Assembly (NCBI GenBank): GCA_900074885.1
Contig: FJUW01000033.1
Span: 432,556-496,555 of the forward strand
Direction of reading: 5' to 3'
Source: Rhynchosporium graminicola
Taxonomy: Eukaryota; Ascomycota; Leotiomycetes; Helotiales; Ploettnerulaceae
DNA: 64,000 nucleotides
Shown here: piece by piece, positions 22,980 through 36,245 of the stretch
Numbering within the stretch: position 1 is the first letter of the stretch
Layout: every line of letters starts with the position of its first letter
The notes under the pieces: model-generated
What the model was told of the DNA's origin: nothing
Seen by the model: only the letters and a program-made list of their open reading frames with translations
Database searches by the model: none
Position numbers and translations under genes: made by a program

Positions 22980-25900
22980 GCCAATTTTCTGAGACCTGGC
23001 ATCACCAAGAAGTCAGAGGTCATGCGTGAAGGACCAATAACGAAATTGTGCGGGTAAATGAGAATGAGACGATTATAAATCCTTGAGAGTAGCGGTCACT
23101 GCTAGCTCAACTGGTGAAAGCCGATTTCATTTCGTCGCAGAGTCAGCAATGAAGGAGTTCAAAATCACAAGTTCCCAAGAGAGGGACGCAAAAGACTAGG
23201 CGACCCTGAGGTCGCGAGTGTTGGAGTAGAGATTGTCTATCCAAAGCGGAGTACTTTAATAGAAGCATGAAATCCTCTACCTCAAATCCGTGGCCTACAA
23301 GTCGCCATTGCAGATTACTCTCTCATCCGAAAAATGCAAGTGGAAGACTCGGAGCTCATCCGGCCTCTTGCGGTTTGCTTCGATGATTTTGTAAATCCAC
23401 TCATTCCGGGATGAATTCCGGGAGACTACCTCAGAAGAAAGTACTATCCTAGGAATTCGAGTATATCAATATGCTGGACATACAACTGCATGACTTATTA
23501 TATTTTGGAGCCTTAGAAATCATACATTTACCTTGGCAGTAAGAAATTTTGATTCTAATTGTTTCCCCGCTGTCTCTTTAGTACTTTAATAACACTTTGA
23601 TTTCATCTAGTTCTACGACGCCACGACCCTGATAGTAGATCTCTTGCATGAAAGTTCTTAAAAAGAAAATGACGGACCTATCACATTTGTCGAGAACGTG
23701 GAACTTATACTAACTATCAGGTAAGCAGTAGTTAATGCACGTCTCGAGAATTCAATCGCTGATAGCAAATCTCAAGACGCAAGAATGGACCAAAAACCGA
23801 CCTTTGGCAATCCGTTGTCAAAAGTTTCACTCTTCGGTGGCACCAGGTGGCTAGGGACGTGCAATGGCCTCAATTTACTACACGCGCCTAACAATCTGCA
23901 AGTTGAATCTGGCAACAACTCTTACTCGTATGGAGCTTGTGAAACGCGATTGCCGCTCAATCAATCGAGATCAGAGAGAAAACGCCAGAAGCAAAGGTTC
24001 TGGAGATCAAGTGGCGCTTTGCACGTCGCGATGGGAAGTTCAGGCAGTTCTGAGCTCGGAAGGAGGAGATTATCGATGTATCTTATTTGTTTACTGTTCC
24101 TTTCCAAATCACAAATCAAAGGCAGGACTGTGGGAGTAGCGTAGTTGGAGTATCACATGTTTGAGCTGGAAGGCTAATATATTATCTGAGGAACACGGAA
24201 TCCTAAGTTCGCGCATGATAGTTGCGAACAGATTGGAGGAAAAGCTGCTGCTAGAGAAAGTCTGCGCATGGAGTCAAGGAGACGGATGAGCGAGATATTT
24301 GTCGAGAGTATAATGAGAAAGCCCCTGTAGTCAAACTTCCGTTCGAGAATATTAAGAACCTGCAGACTTCGTGGGGGATTGTTCAAATATAGCATTATAA
24401 CGGCAAGATCAGGTAAACTTTTAGACGAAGCTATTTAAGAACCTTATTTTGATCTTGGCATATTTCAATATGACCTTTGATAAAGTCATGTAAAAAATAG
24501 GTGATATCTTAATATCACAGTAATGATATCCTAACATGTTTTCATGACTTTGCTTCTAAGTTTTCACTTGCGACCTCGGTGTTCAACTAGTGAGTCCTCC
24601 ACCGCAGCGGACGAATTCGCCTGATAGCCTTTGAATGACACTTGCAAGTACTATTTACAGCTTAGACCTAGTTCCTTTAGGTACCAAATCTTAGGAATAG
24701 CAATAAAGAGTAGCTGCTAAGGGTATATAGCACTCACCATCCTTGACTAAAAATAAACACAAGTAGGAAACTGTTATTTCGTTATCCATGTCTTACTCTA
24801 GTGGTGTCTTGTCTCTTATAAAGCTGACTATCGAAACTGTTGCTTATAGAACGAGTCTCTACGTTAGTCTCTAAATTTGCTGAATCACTGCCACCATACT
24901 CATTTCCTTGTGGTTAAAAACTTTGTGTCAGATATCCTATCATATTGGAATCTTTGTAGATCGTCATTGATTGTTTACGGCACCTACCGTAACATTTTCT
25001 ACTGGTTCACTATACAGATTGTACTGAACACTTCTTCTTTGTACCTCCCCCGTTCTACATTAATGGCCGTAGTATCATCCCTTATAAAGTGTCTGGGTAT
25101 CGTTTCGAAAGCAAAACAGACGAGCTGGTATTCACTCTGAGCAAATTGATGTCGAAAAATACTTGGTAAACTCTGGTTCTCTTTCTTGATTATTGTCTAT
25201 GGAAATATCTAGTGATATCTTCCTGTAATCTTCCTGGAAGACGGATACTCTTACCAAATCAGTTCTCGTCTTAGGGTAACGACCGCTATGCCAATTTCCT
25301 AGTAATCAGGAAGCGTTCGTAGCATTGATCCTTGATTTCCGTACCAAGAATCTTTTTACAGTTCAGTGTTATCCAACAAAGCATGCTTCGAATTCGGGGA
25401 TCAGTATCTAGTAAAACACACAGAATATTGGATATTCAAGGATCGAGGAAAGAAGGCGAGAAGAATGAACTAGAATGATCTATCGAAAGCGTCCAGACAC
25501 CGGATCGACTTGGCATAACGCAGAAGATTCCAAACCAGTGGGAAACAATTGAGTTATAATTTGCTCTGGTGTGTCCTTCTCACTTCCTTTTGTGTGCTTG
25601 CTGTGTCATGTTTGGTTAATGTGTTGTCGGGATAGGCAGTGAGAAAGTATTCTAGATCTCCAACTGGTCACGATAGGTGAGACGCCTGGCAGACGAGAGA
25701 CTGTCGAAGATTTAGGTGCGAATAGCTGCGACTTTTCTGAATCTCGCAAATGTCTTGATATCGTATTGGAGTCCAGTATAAGTACGTTCTGAGATCGTAG
25801 CAGATATCAGCAGCTCCATCTAGAGGTGGTGATCAAAGTCAGTACAGTACTTGATAAGGGCAAATGGTTCCACAAGACGCGGCAAATTTTCCGATGTCGC

Positions 25901-27190
25901 CGGATCTCTGCATGAAGATTCTCTAGTATCCGAGTAGTCGTGTAAGATCTAAGGTGACGACATCTGCTCAGCTCATGGAGTGACGGGATGAAGGCCAGCA
26001 ATGCGCATCACTTGACGGTACGATTTGTTTGCGCAACAAGAGCAAATATATTGTTCAATCAACTTATCCATTGATGTGACCATAACCTTGGCAGGACTTT
26101 TGTTTCTTTCTAAGAATCTGTATAGATAGTTTTATGTTGAATTGGCGAGTTTTTCTGTTTTCAGCTTGTCGTGTCCACCAAATAGAAGCGCTTTCAAAGT
26201 ACAGGAAATGAACAAAACGGTGCTGGAGCTAGATATCACTGGGGATGTGATGGGAATCAGACGTACAAATATCGCGTGGAGGGACCAATTAGCTTAGATT
26301 CTCAGTATGGGGCTTGTGGACTGTAGGGTATCATCGAATAACTTCCAGAAGTTATATGTTTTCTTGGGGTGGGAAGTTGCGTCTGTGGATAACTACGATG
26401 CGGTTGTATATGGTATGATATAATGGTAGATGACTCGCTGGGTCAACACTTTGAAACTTATATTTGGCTGGCCTCGTCACATTTCTCGACGTTATATTTA
26501 CTGTGAGCATTTGGCAATCAAAAACTACAAACATAGATATACTAAGAGTAGGTTGAAGTGCTTCAACTTGAGTCAACTCAACTTTGCGTTAAACGACTCC
26601 GCGTGCTAACATCTGCCACCCACTTTTTTAAATCATAGAGAATTCTTCTCTAACTTGACTTTCAAGACACTAGTTTCGATGGCAGTAAATCTACAACCTA
26701 ACTGAGGTCTTATTAAATACAGACTAATAGGAAGTGCTTTTATTTTAATGCCTCAAGAGCCAAAGCTGGAGTAGGTTTCGAATGCAAGACGGAGCTATTC
26801 AATTTTCCTGACTCGAGCGAATTGATATACTCGACACCTTTAAATATTACGCAGCCTTACCAATGAAGCATAGTCTCAAGTCGGTTACATCCCAACTCCC
26901 TAGAGTTCTACCTTTGTTTACTTTTCCAACACTCGAAATGAAACCTCATACCGTGTACTGCCATATTTCTCATGTGCTAATATTCAATCTACTCAAATCT
27001 TTGGACCTGCTCGATATAATTTGATCTCAACCTGGAACGTGCCAATGAGATTGCGTCGAGGCGTGACTTCCCTCCTCATATGGAGAAGCTACTGTAAGCG
27101 AACGCGCTAATTCGTCATTGCCTGTTTACCTCCAGCTTCCCGACTCTCTTTCCTTCAGCAACAACCAAAATCTCAACACGCTCATCGACA
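22980..27190. other. Gene-poor region
   Basis: Over 4 kb with no gene I can support. Open frames are under 120 codons and uninformative. It includes a probable Copia scrap at 24880-25380 (listed apart) and a short inverted repeat GTGATAT-ctta-ATATCAC at 24501-24518. Composition is more AT-rich than the flanking genes, fitting decayed transposon material. Confidence 0.5.
24880..25380 (-). mobile_element. Possible degraded Ty1/Copia gag-pre-integrase fragment
   Basis: Reading the minus strand through stops gives one long frame with 'TICIVNQ.KMLR' and neighbouring residues that resemble the zinc-knuckle/gag-pre-integrase start of Copia integrase ('C..C...K..R'), preceded by a stretch like the region before it. 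Several codons are TAG where Gln is expected. The match is loose and made by eye, so the identity is tentative. Confidence 0.3.
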
Positions 27191-28674
27191 ATGGACGGTC
27201 AGGGAGACACAGAGATGGATGCGTGCCCAGCACAGCACGCCTTATCGCCAATTGCCCCGTTAGCAGAATCCACTAACATGGCTCCACAGGTATTTGTTTA
27301 TCCATTGATGGCTTCATTGTGAGGTGCTGGCAGGAGTGCTGACGACAACTTTGTGGCAGTCAAGTCAAAATTCGACAGGAAGTAGATCACACAATCTTCG
27401 GAGCTTGATCGAGGGGATGGGAACCGATCAGCGGCAAAAGGTGCCATCCCGAGCATCTGGCGGTTTCTCTGAGTTATTAAAATCTGACAGCATCGCAACA
27501 GGAAAACGAACCTCCAGCCAAGACTCCGCTCACGAATAGTGTACCCAGCAGTGTCATGGTTATCGATATTTCTTCCGACGATGACGCAATTATGGCGAAG
27601 CCCAGTCAAGGAGCGGTATGTTGGCAGCATGTCTAAAGTCGCGAACTGACCAAACGACATTAAGATTTCCCAACTGACTTGCAGAAAAAGCGGCAGAGGC
27701 CAACTATCGCTAAAGCCTTGACAAAGGCACAGAAAAAAGCTCGCAATAGACTGGCGCAACAGCAGCAGCAGAAGCAGTCGCAACATAGAGGCATGACCCT
27801 ACGGAGCGCAACTGCAGTCACCTCTCAAAAGCCTCTTCCGGCCTCACCTCCAATCCGTAGGCATCTCGAAATATCAGCCAGTCAGCAGAGAGAAATACAG
27901 AGAAATCAAAAATCCAGCTTTGAAGCCTACAGGAATGCCAGCGCTGCCGGTTATTTATGCTACCTACCTTTCGCAACCCAGCATTCTATCCTTCAGAGTA
28001 TTCAAAACCTGTTGGAAGAATGTCTGTTTGAGTTCGCAAAGGCTCGGGTACCACATGTTTTGACTGCAGCACGCTGGCACACTCATCATGCAGGAGAACT
28101 TAACCTCTGGTGGCCGGTATTCAGGAATGTGATGAACGCGCTCCCCAAGGAGGCAATTGATCACTCTCAGCTAGACTCATCGATTGGAAATCTTTTCGAC
28201 AGAATCAAGCACATCAGACACATCACAGTTCATCGAATTCAGGAGATGCCCATGAGCAGCGTTGAATGGATGACCAAAGACGCTGCATCCTTGGCTCTCG
28301 CGCTCGGTGATAATGATAGAGGTTCTCGTCTTTTAGAGCTCTACAAGAGAGTCAAGGATGTTTGTGATCGTGCGCAAGCTGCGCTTGAGCCTACTGCTGT
28401 ACGCCGTGGGCAATTGAAGGTAGGCGAAGAGGAGATCCGCTCCTTGGAAGATCAACGAGCACAAATCGACCAGCGGTTGGCAGTCCTCCGCGGAGAGCAA
28501 TTGAGGTTCCTTGACGTTAAGGAGTGTACAGAACAAATTGGTGATGAACTTCTTGGACCCTTGAAGGATCTCGACTCATTCATGGTATATTGGAGACTCT
28601 CCTGGGATAATTGTCTTGAAACTGACACGTTTGATAGAAGTGAATTCAAGACAGTGATAATCGTCCAGCGTTAG
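27191..28674 (+). CDS. Uncharacterised protein, paralogue of the gene at 34486
   Basis: Not a family I can name. Exons 27191-27289, 27502-27615, 27685-28674; 400 residues. Residues ~55-63 read 'VMVIDISSDDD', a hydrophobic core followed by acids like a SUMO-interacting motif. Next comes a basic, Gln-rich stretch (72-105) suited to nuclear import. A helical domain spans about 165-300: a block at 171-202 ('HSILQSIQNLLEE' to 'ARW') and 'RHITVHR' ending at 255. Both blocks recur with almost the same spacing in the gene at 34486-36245. A coiled coil is likely at 310-350 (heptad-like E/R/L-rich). Start is the first ATG in frame after a CT-rich leader. Probably nuclear; function unknown. Confidence 0.65.
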
Positions 28675-29246
28675 TCCTGTCCACGAGTATCATCTGCAAT
28701 TTCATACCTGGGTGGTCTTGTGTTGTGGGCATACTAAGGAGTTCCGGTTGCTTACAGGTATATGGGATTTCAGAAGCAGGAACTCATTATGGTAGCTGGT
28801 GTAGTGGATTTCTGCAACAATGCTTTCATGAGGGCTTTGAAGTTCCACGGGGTTCCGCAGCTTATTTCGGTGTGACATGCTGAATTTCTCCTAACTCTAC
28901 GACCGCGAGGCTGGCCAAATTCTTGATCGATGAGCCTTCTCCAGTTTACAAACATAACTTCTGGTGGCCTCTTTACTTTGAGTGATTTCGTGCCTTCATT
29001 TACCTGGGAATTGATATAAGATGCTTCCATGACCTTACGAGGCAATCTGGTAAAGTCATATATGAAACATAAAACTGTGAACGAACAAAATTCAATTGTC
29101 ACATTGGAGTCGAACCTGGCCAGGTCACGGCCTCTTTAGGGCTTACTAATCCAGTGTCTTTCCTTCTAGCCCCCATTCACACCTTCTGTCACATCCGGGT
29201 ACCGTGCGAATCTGAAGACATCCAAAGAGTTTAAGACATCATAATT
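28675..29246. other. Convergent intergenic spacer
   Basis: Between the uncharacterised gene (+) and the ferric-reductase-like gene (-). No coding signal recognised. Confidence 0.55.
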
Positions 29247-31267
29247 CTACCACCCAAATTGTTCACAGTGTAACTCAATACTTGGTCCCTTAGCCTTGAT
29301 AGAGTTCGTCGCCGTCCTTCTGACACTCCGCATCAACTCATCCGGCCCGCATGCTGCGATAACAATCCTCTCCTCGTCCCCCGATTTGGCTACTAAGTGT
29401 CTGATAATTCCATCGATATCCGGCCTGCCAGGAAGTACAGCTACTGGTATGACAGACTTGGTTGCCCCCTGAGGAGTAGAAGATGTGCTATTGGAAATGA
29501 TGGGTTTCTTCTCAACGTCTTTAGGGACGGGATCGGCTTGTCTAATTGTATTTGTGAGGGCTGAAGTCTTGATGTACGAGAGGCTAGGGGGTTGTTTCTC
29601 GACGTCGATTGGTGAGTCAGGTGATATCGGGCTTGGGTCTGAGGAGTTGGTTTTCACGTCCCAGATGGGCGATGTGGCTGGAGTGACAGGGGATAGTCGG
29701 GTGGAGTGAAGGATTATGTTCACCCTTGGAGACGCTCGAAGCAGGGCTAGTTCTTTGCTGAACCAGGTGAGAGTTTCTGTACCAAAGTAAGCGATGTTCA
29801 TTGAGTTGAATCTGAGTAAACGATTTTTACAACAGACATTCGTAACTCACCCTGCTCTCGAACTGTCCAGATAAACTCGATTGTCGGCCCAGGTTTCTGT
29901 CCGAGCTTCTCGATCATATCCAGCGCAATGCCGAATGTGAATGAGGCTCCACTGCCTCCAGCAACCAGGATTACTCTATCAGCTGTTTTGGAAAAGTTCG
30001 GAACAGTACCATAGGGACCATCAATGGAAGCTCGGAGGATTGCATCAGGATTCTTCAACGCGTAGTTGTGCAAGTCCTTTGTGAAGCCGTCATACGCTGA
30101 TATCACAAGTTCCAGGGAAGCCTGGGAGTTGTTGACAATTGTGAAAGGATGTGTTTCGAGAAGTCGGATTTGAGGCAGCCATAAGAAGCAGTGTGTACCT
30201 GGAGTGGCCCGTGATAGAGAACGCCGGAGAACGATTCGAGTTCCACCTTGTGGGAGAGGTGTTATTGTTGCGCGGTTGTCGTAGCTATACCAAAGGATCC
30301 TCATGCCTCTCAAAATACGATCAGCAGCCCAGATGGAACCTGCAAATATGATGGAGAAAACCCCTTTCTGTGCAAGACGAGGCTGATGAAATCCAATCGT
30401 GACGATGAGAGTGATGAACATCGCAACGTGAGATGCGTAGAAGACTTCGTAGCGCAGTCGGCGAGCCACGAGGGCGAAAGTCATCATAATAAACAGTGCA
30501 ACACCTGCTGTGATACCAAATATCTGTTCGTGCTCGTGTAAGATGGACACTAGTTTGACCTTGATGAAGCCGCTGGAGATACATATTCCATGCAGGAGCG
30601 CAAGGATGACTGTTGTATAACCAGCTATTTGATGCAAACAGTTGAGTTTTTCGTAGGAGGAGGCAGTTAGAAACGCGAGAGGGGTGTTTTTGAGAGCCAA
30701 GAATGTAACGAATGAGATATTTGAGATGGCCATCCTGTGATGTTATCAGATCATAAAGATTGATGGTAGAAGTCTTGTTACGCACCATCCAAGTCTTTTA
30801 GCGAAGGGTAAGATAGAGGTGAAGTCCATGTCGATGAACAGGGACAGAATATTGAGCAGTATGAATATCGTTACCAGGAATGCATGTCCGATAGAGGTAA
30901 ATCCAGGAATTCTCTGAACAAGAACATGACGAACCTTTCTTCAGCATGTTGTTAGTATTTAGGAATCGAAAATTTCGCCTGCTTACCGAGTAACAGCAAC
31001 CTGTGCCTTCATCACACCGTATTGCTTGACACTCTTCGAGGCATAGCGACTATACAGTAACCGAGCCCAGTGAAAAATCGTAAACAACGCGATGACAGCA
31101 GCAATTACAACGGCGTAGTATTCCGCAGCCTCTTTGTTCAGGGTATGTTGATGTTTACGTTTCAAAGCCGCCGCATGCATTGCTGCTGCTGCAAGCGCTG
31201 TAGCATTCTTGTTGCCAGCCGAGACTGGATTTCCATCACGTTTGGAAGCTGGAGAAGTGTAAGCCAT
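29247..31267 (-). CDS. Ferric reductase-like transmembrane protein (FRE/NOX superfamily)
   Basis: Predicted plasma-membrane flavocytochrome b that passes electrons from NADPH through FAD and haem to Fe3+ or Cu2+ outside the cell. Exons 31267-30987, 30938-30786, 30734-29851, 29776-29247; 615 residues. Early hydrophobic segments precede the haem helices: 'LHQIAGYTTVILALLHG' gives one His pair, 'HVAMFITLIVTIGFH' the other, with the usual spacing. The FAD site is 'HPFTI', the NADPH site 'VAGGSGASFTFG', and 'ACGPDEL' lies near the C-terminus. Before that last motif is a ~90-residue polar, Pro/Ser-rich insert in the NADPH lobe. The last intron skips a short 'MNIAYFG' segment; using the acceptor at 29777 keeps the family stretch 'IWTVREQ..LTWF'. 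No siderophore or oxidase partner gene is adjacent. Confidence 0.85.
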
Positions 31268-34200
31268 TGTGAATACTGGAAGCTCAAGCAGAAAATGGAA
31301 AATTCTACATCATCCGATGGGAAAAGCAAGACTTATATGTAGTACTGCATGAGCTTCGTAGTTGCTCCCTCTCGAGGATGGATATGCTATTATTACGGCT
31401 GCGCCGGACCTTGTGTCCCACACATTATAATTCATCTGGATAAAAAGATCCCATAGAACGTTTCGATAGGATGATGGGCGAGAGGAACATTGTTCTGGAA
31501 TGAATTACCTCGGCAAACCTTATTACGATTCAACGATAAAGCTTGCCATGGGAAATATGCAGTGGTCGAGGAAGGTTCGATCCGCAAAAGTCTAAAGAGA
31601 GCCTGGCCCCGAAGATCTAAAGTATGCTTTGATACAAGAGCAGATTTTTCCAAACATCCCAATCGGCAAGTTTGCTCGCTCGCGATTGTTGATACTTTGA
31701 GTCTGTCTCCGATAAAATACAGGGAAAATTACACACACGGCAGCTGGCTAAATCCGCTCTTTCGTGCATACTGCTTGTATGGCTGCCCCGGATAAACACT
31801 TTTGCAACAGTCTCTTGTGAGTTTCGGTAGCACTTGGATTTCAGACCCGTCTGGCGTGCCAAGGCACACGCATTGCGCCATTTGAAAGTAACTGAAACAA
31901 ATTATAAGCATCACATCTCTACTGCGACTAAGCATGTGCTCTGGTCACATATAAGATTTTACATGCCTGAGCTTTTAAAATTTACCCGGTGATGGAACAT
32001 AGGAAAATCCGGGGAAGTTTGACCAGCAATCAATATATCCTAAACGATTATCCAACTTAGGAGGATTTAATCTGTAACAAACCAGCGGAGTGCTTAAGAG
32101 CTGCTTCCCTATTTCGCAAGGTAGGATGGGCGAGGAAAGGTCGTGGAGGACGTCAAGGTTTCCAGTCTGCATATAATAATGCCGTGTAGTGGATTACATT
32201 GCCGCGCAGCAACGCATTCTAATCTGATAAGATAACAACCGGGCTTGCTACTGGTTTGCGTTAGACGGAGTAGGCCCCTGGCTGTAGCCAACATCAAAGA
32301 GGGAAGACCATCCGATCTGAGCACTCCTTCTTTAGCACTTCCTCCGAGATATCGAATCCAAGCCCAGGGTGAGCAAGCGAATTCCCCACAAGTGGTAAGC
32401 AACAATCTTTGATGATGAATATGATTACTGATTTATGACCAAGCAATTCTGAAGACTAATGAAACCATAGTTGGCAGTCATGCGGGGCAATATGCTTCCT
32501 TTCACTATATGGCAATCAATTTGTTCCCAACCGGTAATGCAGCTAATGCTTGAAATAACCACCGATATCAACGCGCGGTCTCATTCGTTAGATCTCCAAA
32601 AAGTATAAGTGCTTGTCACTCCAAGGAGACTCAGCTGGGAAGCCAACAGTCATGATCGGAAGTTCTTCAGGTCTACGAATGTTCTCATCTTTAACCCACT
32701 TGTGAAGTGCGATTGCTCAGGAGGTGGTTTTGCAGATCTTGCAGATTTTGCAGTGCCGCAAACTTGGTTCAACAGCGCGCAAGAGAAACACTGGTAACAT
32801 TTAAAGGTGCTGGACTCATCAAATTTCTTGCGGTCACTTCCATACTTTGTGGCACTGGGCATGGCCCACAGATTAGACGTGACTGACGTCCGAACCCAAC
32901 GGAGTTCTCCACGTAGTCTAATGGAAACATGGAATGAGTTTGCACAACTCACTGCGCTGTGACGTTTGCTCAAACACATGTGGTGCTTCTGAAGTTTTTT
33001 AGAGGAATGCTCAGGGCTCCCTTAATTATGATATGATGATATTGTCAATTTCTGGATGACTTATTTCTCTGGATACCTACCAACTTGGTTTACTGGCTTT
33101 GCAACTATCACTAATGTGTAGAAGTTTTGCTAGGATATCAAGCGGGAAATGCAATTTCCTTACGATAGTGATGCGCCACATCATATATCCACGAGCTTCA
33201 TATACGACAGATTTGCAAACATGGCATGCTTTCGATTGAAAATTATGTATTCTCTGCGTATTCGCTATAAGCTTGGTTAAATTCTGGTTGGGGTCCTGTT
33301 TCTGGTATCGCCAGTGCAAAGGCATCTTTTCCATTTGCAGTCACATGTATTAAGAGTCATATAGGCCAGAGGGCCGTAAAGAACGAGGCTAAACAGTTTT
33401 GTATACGGTAAGCTAGAACTGGCCAGGTATTATATGCAGTTCATGGCTTGATACTAAAGTCACAAATATATCACAGAACCTTGCCCGAAGTAATATTTTG
33501 AAGTGATCTAAATTTTGGATGGCTTGTTTTCTGTGCCAATATGAGAATTTGGGTCTCCTAAGAGGCTTTCTAATCGCTCCGCCTGAGACAAAATTCCCTA
33601 GTCTCCGAGATGAGATGAAGGAGTACAAGTTATATATAATTTGACCAGTTTCAAATTATTTGGAATAACACAATTTCAGGAGAATTCGAGAAACACCTGA
33701 AAAGGTTGCTGCTACAAGAGGCCGAGTGGACAAGGATTGAAGATTTTGAATGAACTTATGCCTGCTAGCTGATTTGGGGTCCACCCCTCTCCGAAGGGTT
33801 TTAAAAGGTGAGCCGGAGCGGCATGGAATTTGTACGGTGCACTTCATTTCCTGTGAGGCAAATCGGTCACTGGAGATGACTAACCACTGATGACTTCAAT
33901 TCACTACCTCTAGGATGCCGGAAACAATTCGAAGCCACCAAAACGCTACAGGACATATGTAAAACCAAATATTAAAGTCGCGAAAATATTGTATAAATTT
34001 GCCTCTGAAAATTTGTCAGATCCTGAAGCTATTATAGGACTCGAAGGACTGATATCCTCACCAGACAAGACTTTGCAAGTGGCTTGCATCGACGTCGTCG
34101 CTGGTACCTGGGTATCCACTCCCAGCTCTCGCTTAAAACCCGCTAGCGCAGTCCGAGACTCCCTCTGGTTGCTACCTGCTTACAATTTTCATCTCGAAAC

Positions 34201-34485
34201 CTCAATTCTTTTCGAAGTCAGAACACGAATTTGCGAAATTCTGGAACTAAGATTTCCAGAAAGCAGATCCAGAAGAAGGACACACGATAAACAATGTAAG
34301 TATAAACAACTGCAGTGCTATGCGAAAAGCGACCATTATTGACATTGGTCGCGCCTTCCTTTCGTGGCTGATTGCGCCCTGACCTGAGCGCTTCCTCCTT
34401 TGTCTAAGTTTCGTCCTCGAACTGAAGTCTGTGATTATCTGACACCTTATCCATATTCATTCCTACCTAGCTTTTTATTGTGAGG
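31268..34485. other. Large intergenic region
   Basis: About 3.2 kb. The longest frame (33989-34342, non-ATG start) shows no family resemblance and ends in low-complexity basic residues. I see no RNA gene, and no clear RIP signature like that at 1-3400. Confidence 0.45.
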
Positions 34486-36245
34486 ATGGGCTCTGGGCAG
34501 GGCAAGATTGAGTTTGACTCGTCTGCGCCACGCCTGCTTTCAAAACCGATCGATCAGAAGTATTTGTATGTCACGAGAAGTATCTCTGACATCGATAATT
34601 TATTTCTAAGCTGACGGAATTTTTGTAGGGTGCGTACTCGAAGCGGAGGGGCATTAGACCCTATAGACCTTTCCACACCTTCACCACCTTCGCGTACCGC
34701 GTGCACGTATAAGCCGAGTCGACAGATAACTTTATCGTCGAACAGGATTGACGAGAGCGGACGTATCAAGAAGCTTTTGTCTGTTTCGGAGGCAAATACC
34801 AGGGCTTTCCATGGGTTTCAGCAACATCTTCCTGAGCCAAAGCTGCATGTGCGGGAGGAACCAGTCCCGAAGGTACCAGTTCTGAAAGGACCAGCTCGAA
34901 AAAACCGGGAGTCTGCAGAAACACTATCTGTAAGAAAGCAGCCGAATTCATCTTCACCGAAGCGGCGCTCGCCGAAACGAAGCTCGCCGAAACGTTCCCC
35001 ACCAAGGCAATATCCACGGAGTCAAGGTAAACTAATCAAGTCTCTCAGTAATGTACCGTATAAGATTCATGATATTAAAGACTGACTGAGCTTCGGTAAT
35101 TCAGGACGATCTGGCCTACGACGATCTGACCGACGATCAGGTAGCTTCCGAAGTCCCTCCCCACGAGGTGACATCAGTCTCCACTTCCCACTCCAACATG
35201 CGCTTCTGAACACCACCCAGAAGCTTCTCGAGGAAGTGCTTTTCAATTGGACCAAACGATGGGTTCCGAGTGTCTTAGAAGCTATGCGCTGGGAGTATCC
35301 AGAATCAGCAGAATTCAATCAAGTAAGACCTTGGAGGCTAGTCATTATGGAACATGACATCTGATGTCCCGCAAGACTTCCACGACTTTGAGATTGAGGC
35401 TGATGTTTTTAGTGGACTAAAGCTTGGGGTGGTGAGTGCCGCAGGATGCACTATGCCCTGATCGATAGTAATGCTGGTATACAGCATAACATGTTAAGCG
35501 ACTTGGTTTACAGCCTCCACAAGCTTCGAAACTCAGCAGTTCACAGGCACGAACTCAGGTTGGCCATTGTTATGGGATGGATGAAGTCTGCGCTACAGTT
35601 GACTAGATCGCTAGGTGATCGTTCACAACAAAGAAAAATGGCAGAAATGGAGGCAGCGTTGAGATCTAGAGACAATTTTAGGCTGGAAGCCGCGGTCAGA
35701 AAGCCTGTTGATGACTTCAGCGATATCGACGCAGGGTCTGGGGATCGAGTAGCCGGAGGTTACAGGCCGAAATTAATGGCAGCAGAAACTCTGGGGGCAT
35801 TGATAACCCCATAAAAAAATATGAAGCGAAGGCCCTTATGCCATCAGTCGAGCGAGGATTTGGTGAACGACGAGAAAACCAGCAGTCTCCGCCAAATGGC
35901 AGACGGGTAAAACCCCAATCGCCTCTCCTACGAAAGGTATCAAGAGCAGAAGTCATAGATCTGACTGAGGAGGTAGAGGAGGATATCGAAACTGAGGAAA
36001 ATGCGCCAGCCCATTGCGAGAGAACCACCGCTAAAGAGGATCCTAAAGCCTCGAAGAAGAGGTCGTTTACAGAGTTTGCCCAAGACATAATCGAGACATC
36101 TGACGATGATAGAGGCTATCCTGGGGAGGATGCTTGTGAGGAAGACGAGGATCCAGATGCCATTGTTTTCTCTTCTGCTCGACCACCGGGATTAACTGCA
36201 GCGTTTTTGATGGCAGGGGGACCGACAACGGGGCTGGATTGCTGA
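34486..36245 (+). CDS. Uncharacterised protein, paralogue of the gene at 27191; splice unresolved
   Basis: Exons 34486-34559, 34629-35026, 35105-35322 and 35413 onward. From 35413 the frame runs to a stop at 35814, while a second open frame continues to the stop at 36243-36245; they overlap at 35715-35814. No good donor/acceptor pair links them, so there is either an odd intron or a frameshift, and total length is uncertain (about 550-580 residues). The N-terminal third is Ser/Pro/Arg-rich with repeated 'SPKR' units (possible kinase sites). The block at residues 189-220 ('HALLNTTQKLLEE' to 'AMRW') and 'RNSAVHR' at 269-275 match the 27191 gene. The C-terminal part has 'AEVIDLTEEVEED', a SUMO-interacting-like motif, and 'ETSDDD'. 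The 35413 acceptor (TTTTTAG) restores that alignment. Likely nuclear; function unknown. Confidence 0.55.

Noticed and set aside
23094..23175. tRNA-like sequence: TAGCTCAACTGG resembles an A box and GTTCAAAATC a B box
   Set aside because: The T-stem and acceptor stem do not pair and the spacing gives no cloverleaf.
33989..34342. 117-codon frame upstream of the 34486 gene as an extra exon
   Set aside because: It cannot be spliced in frame to the ATG exon with visible sites and shows no similarity to the paralogue.
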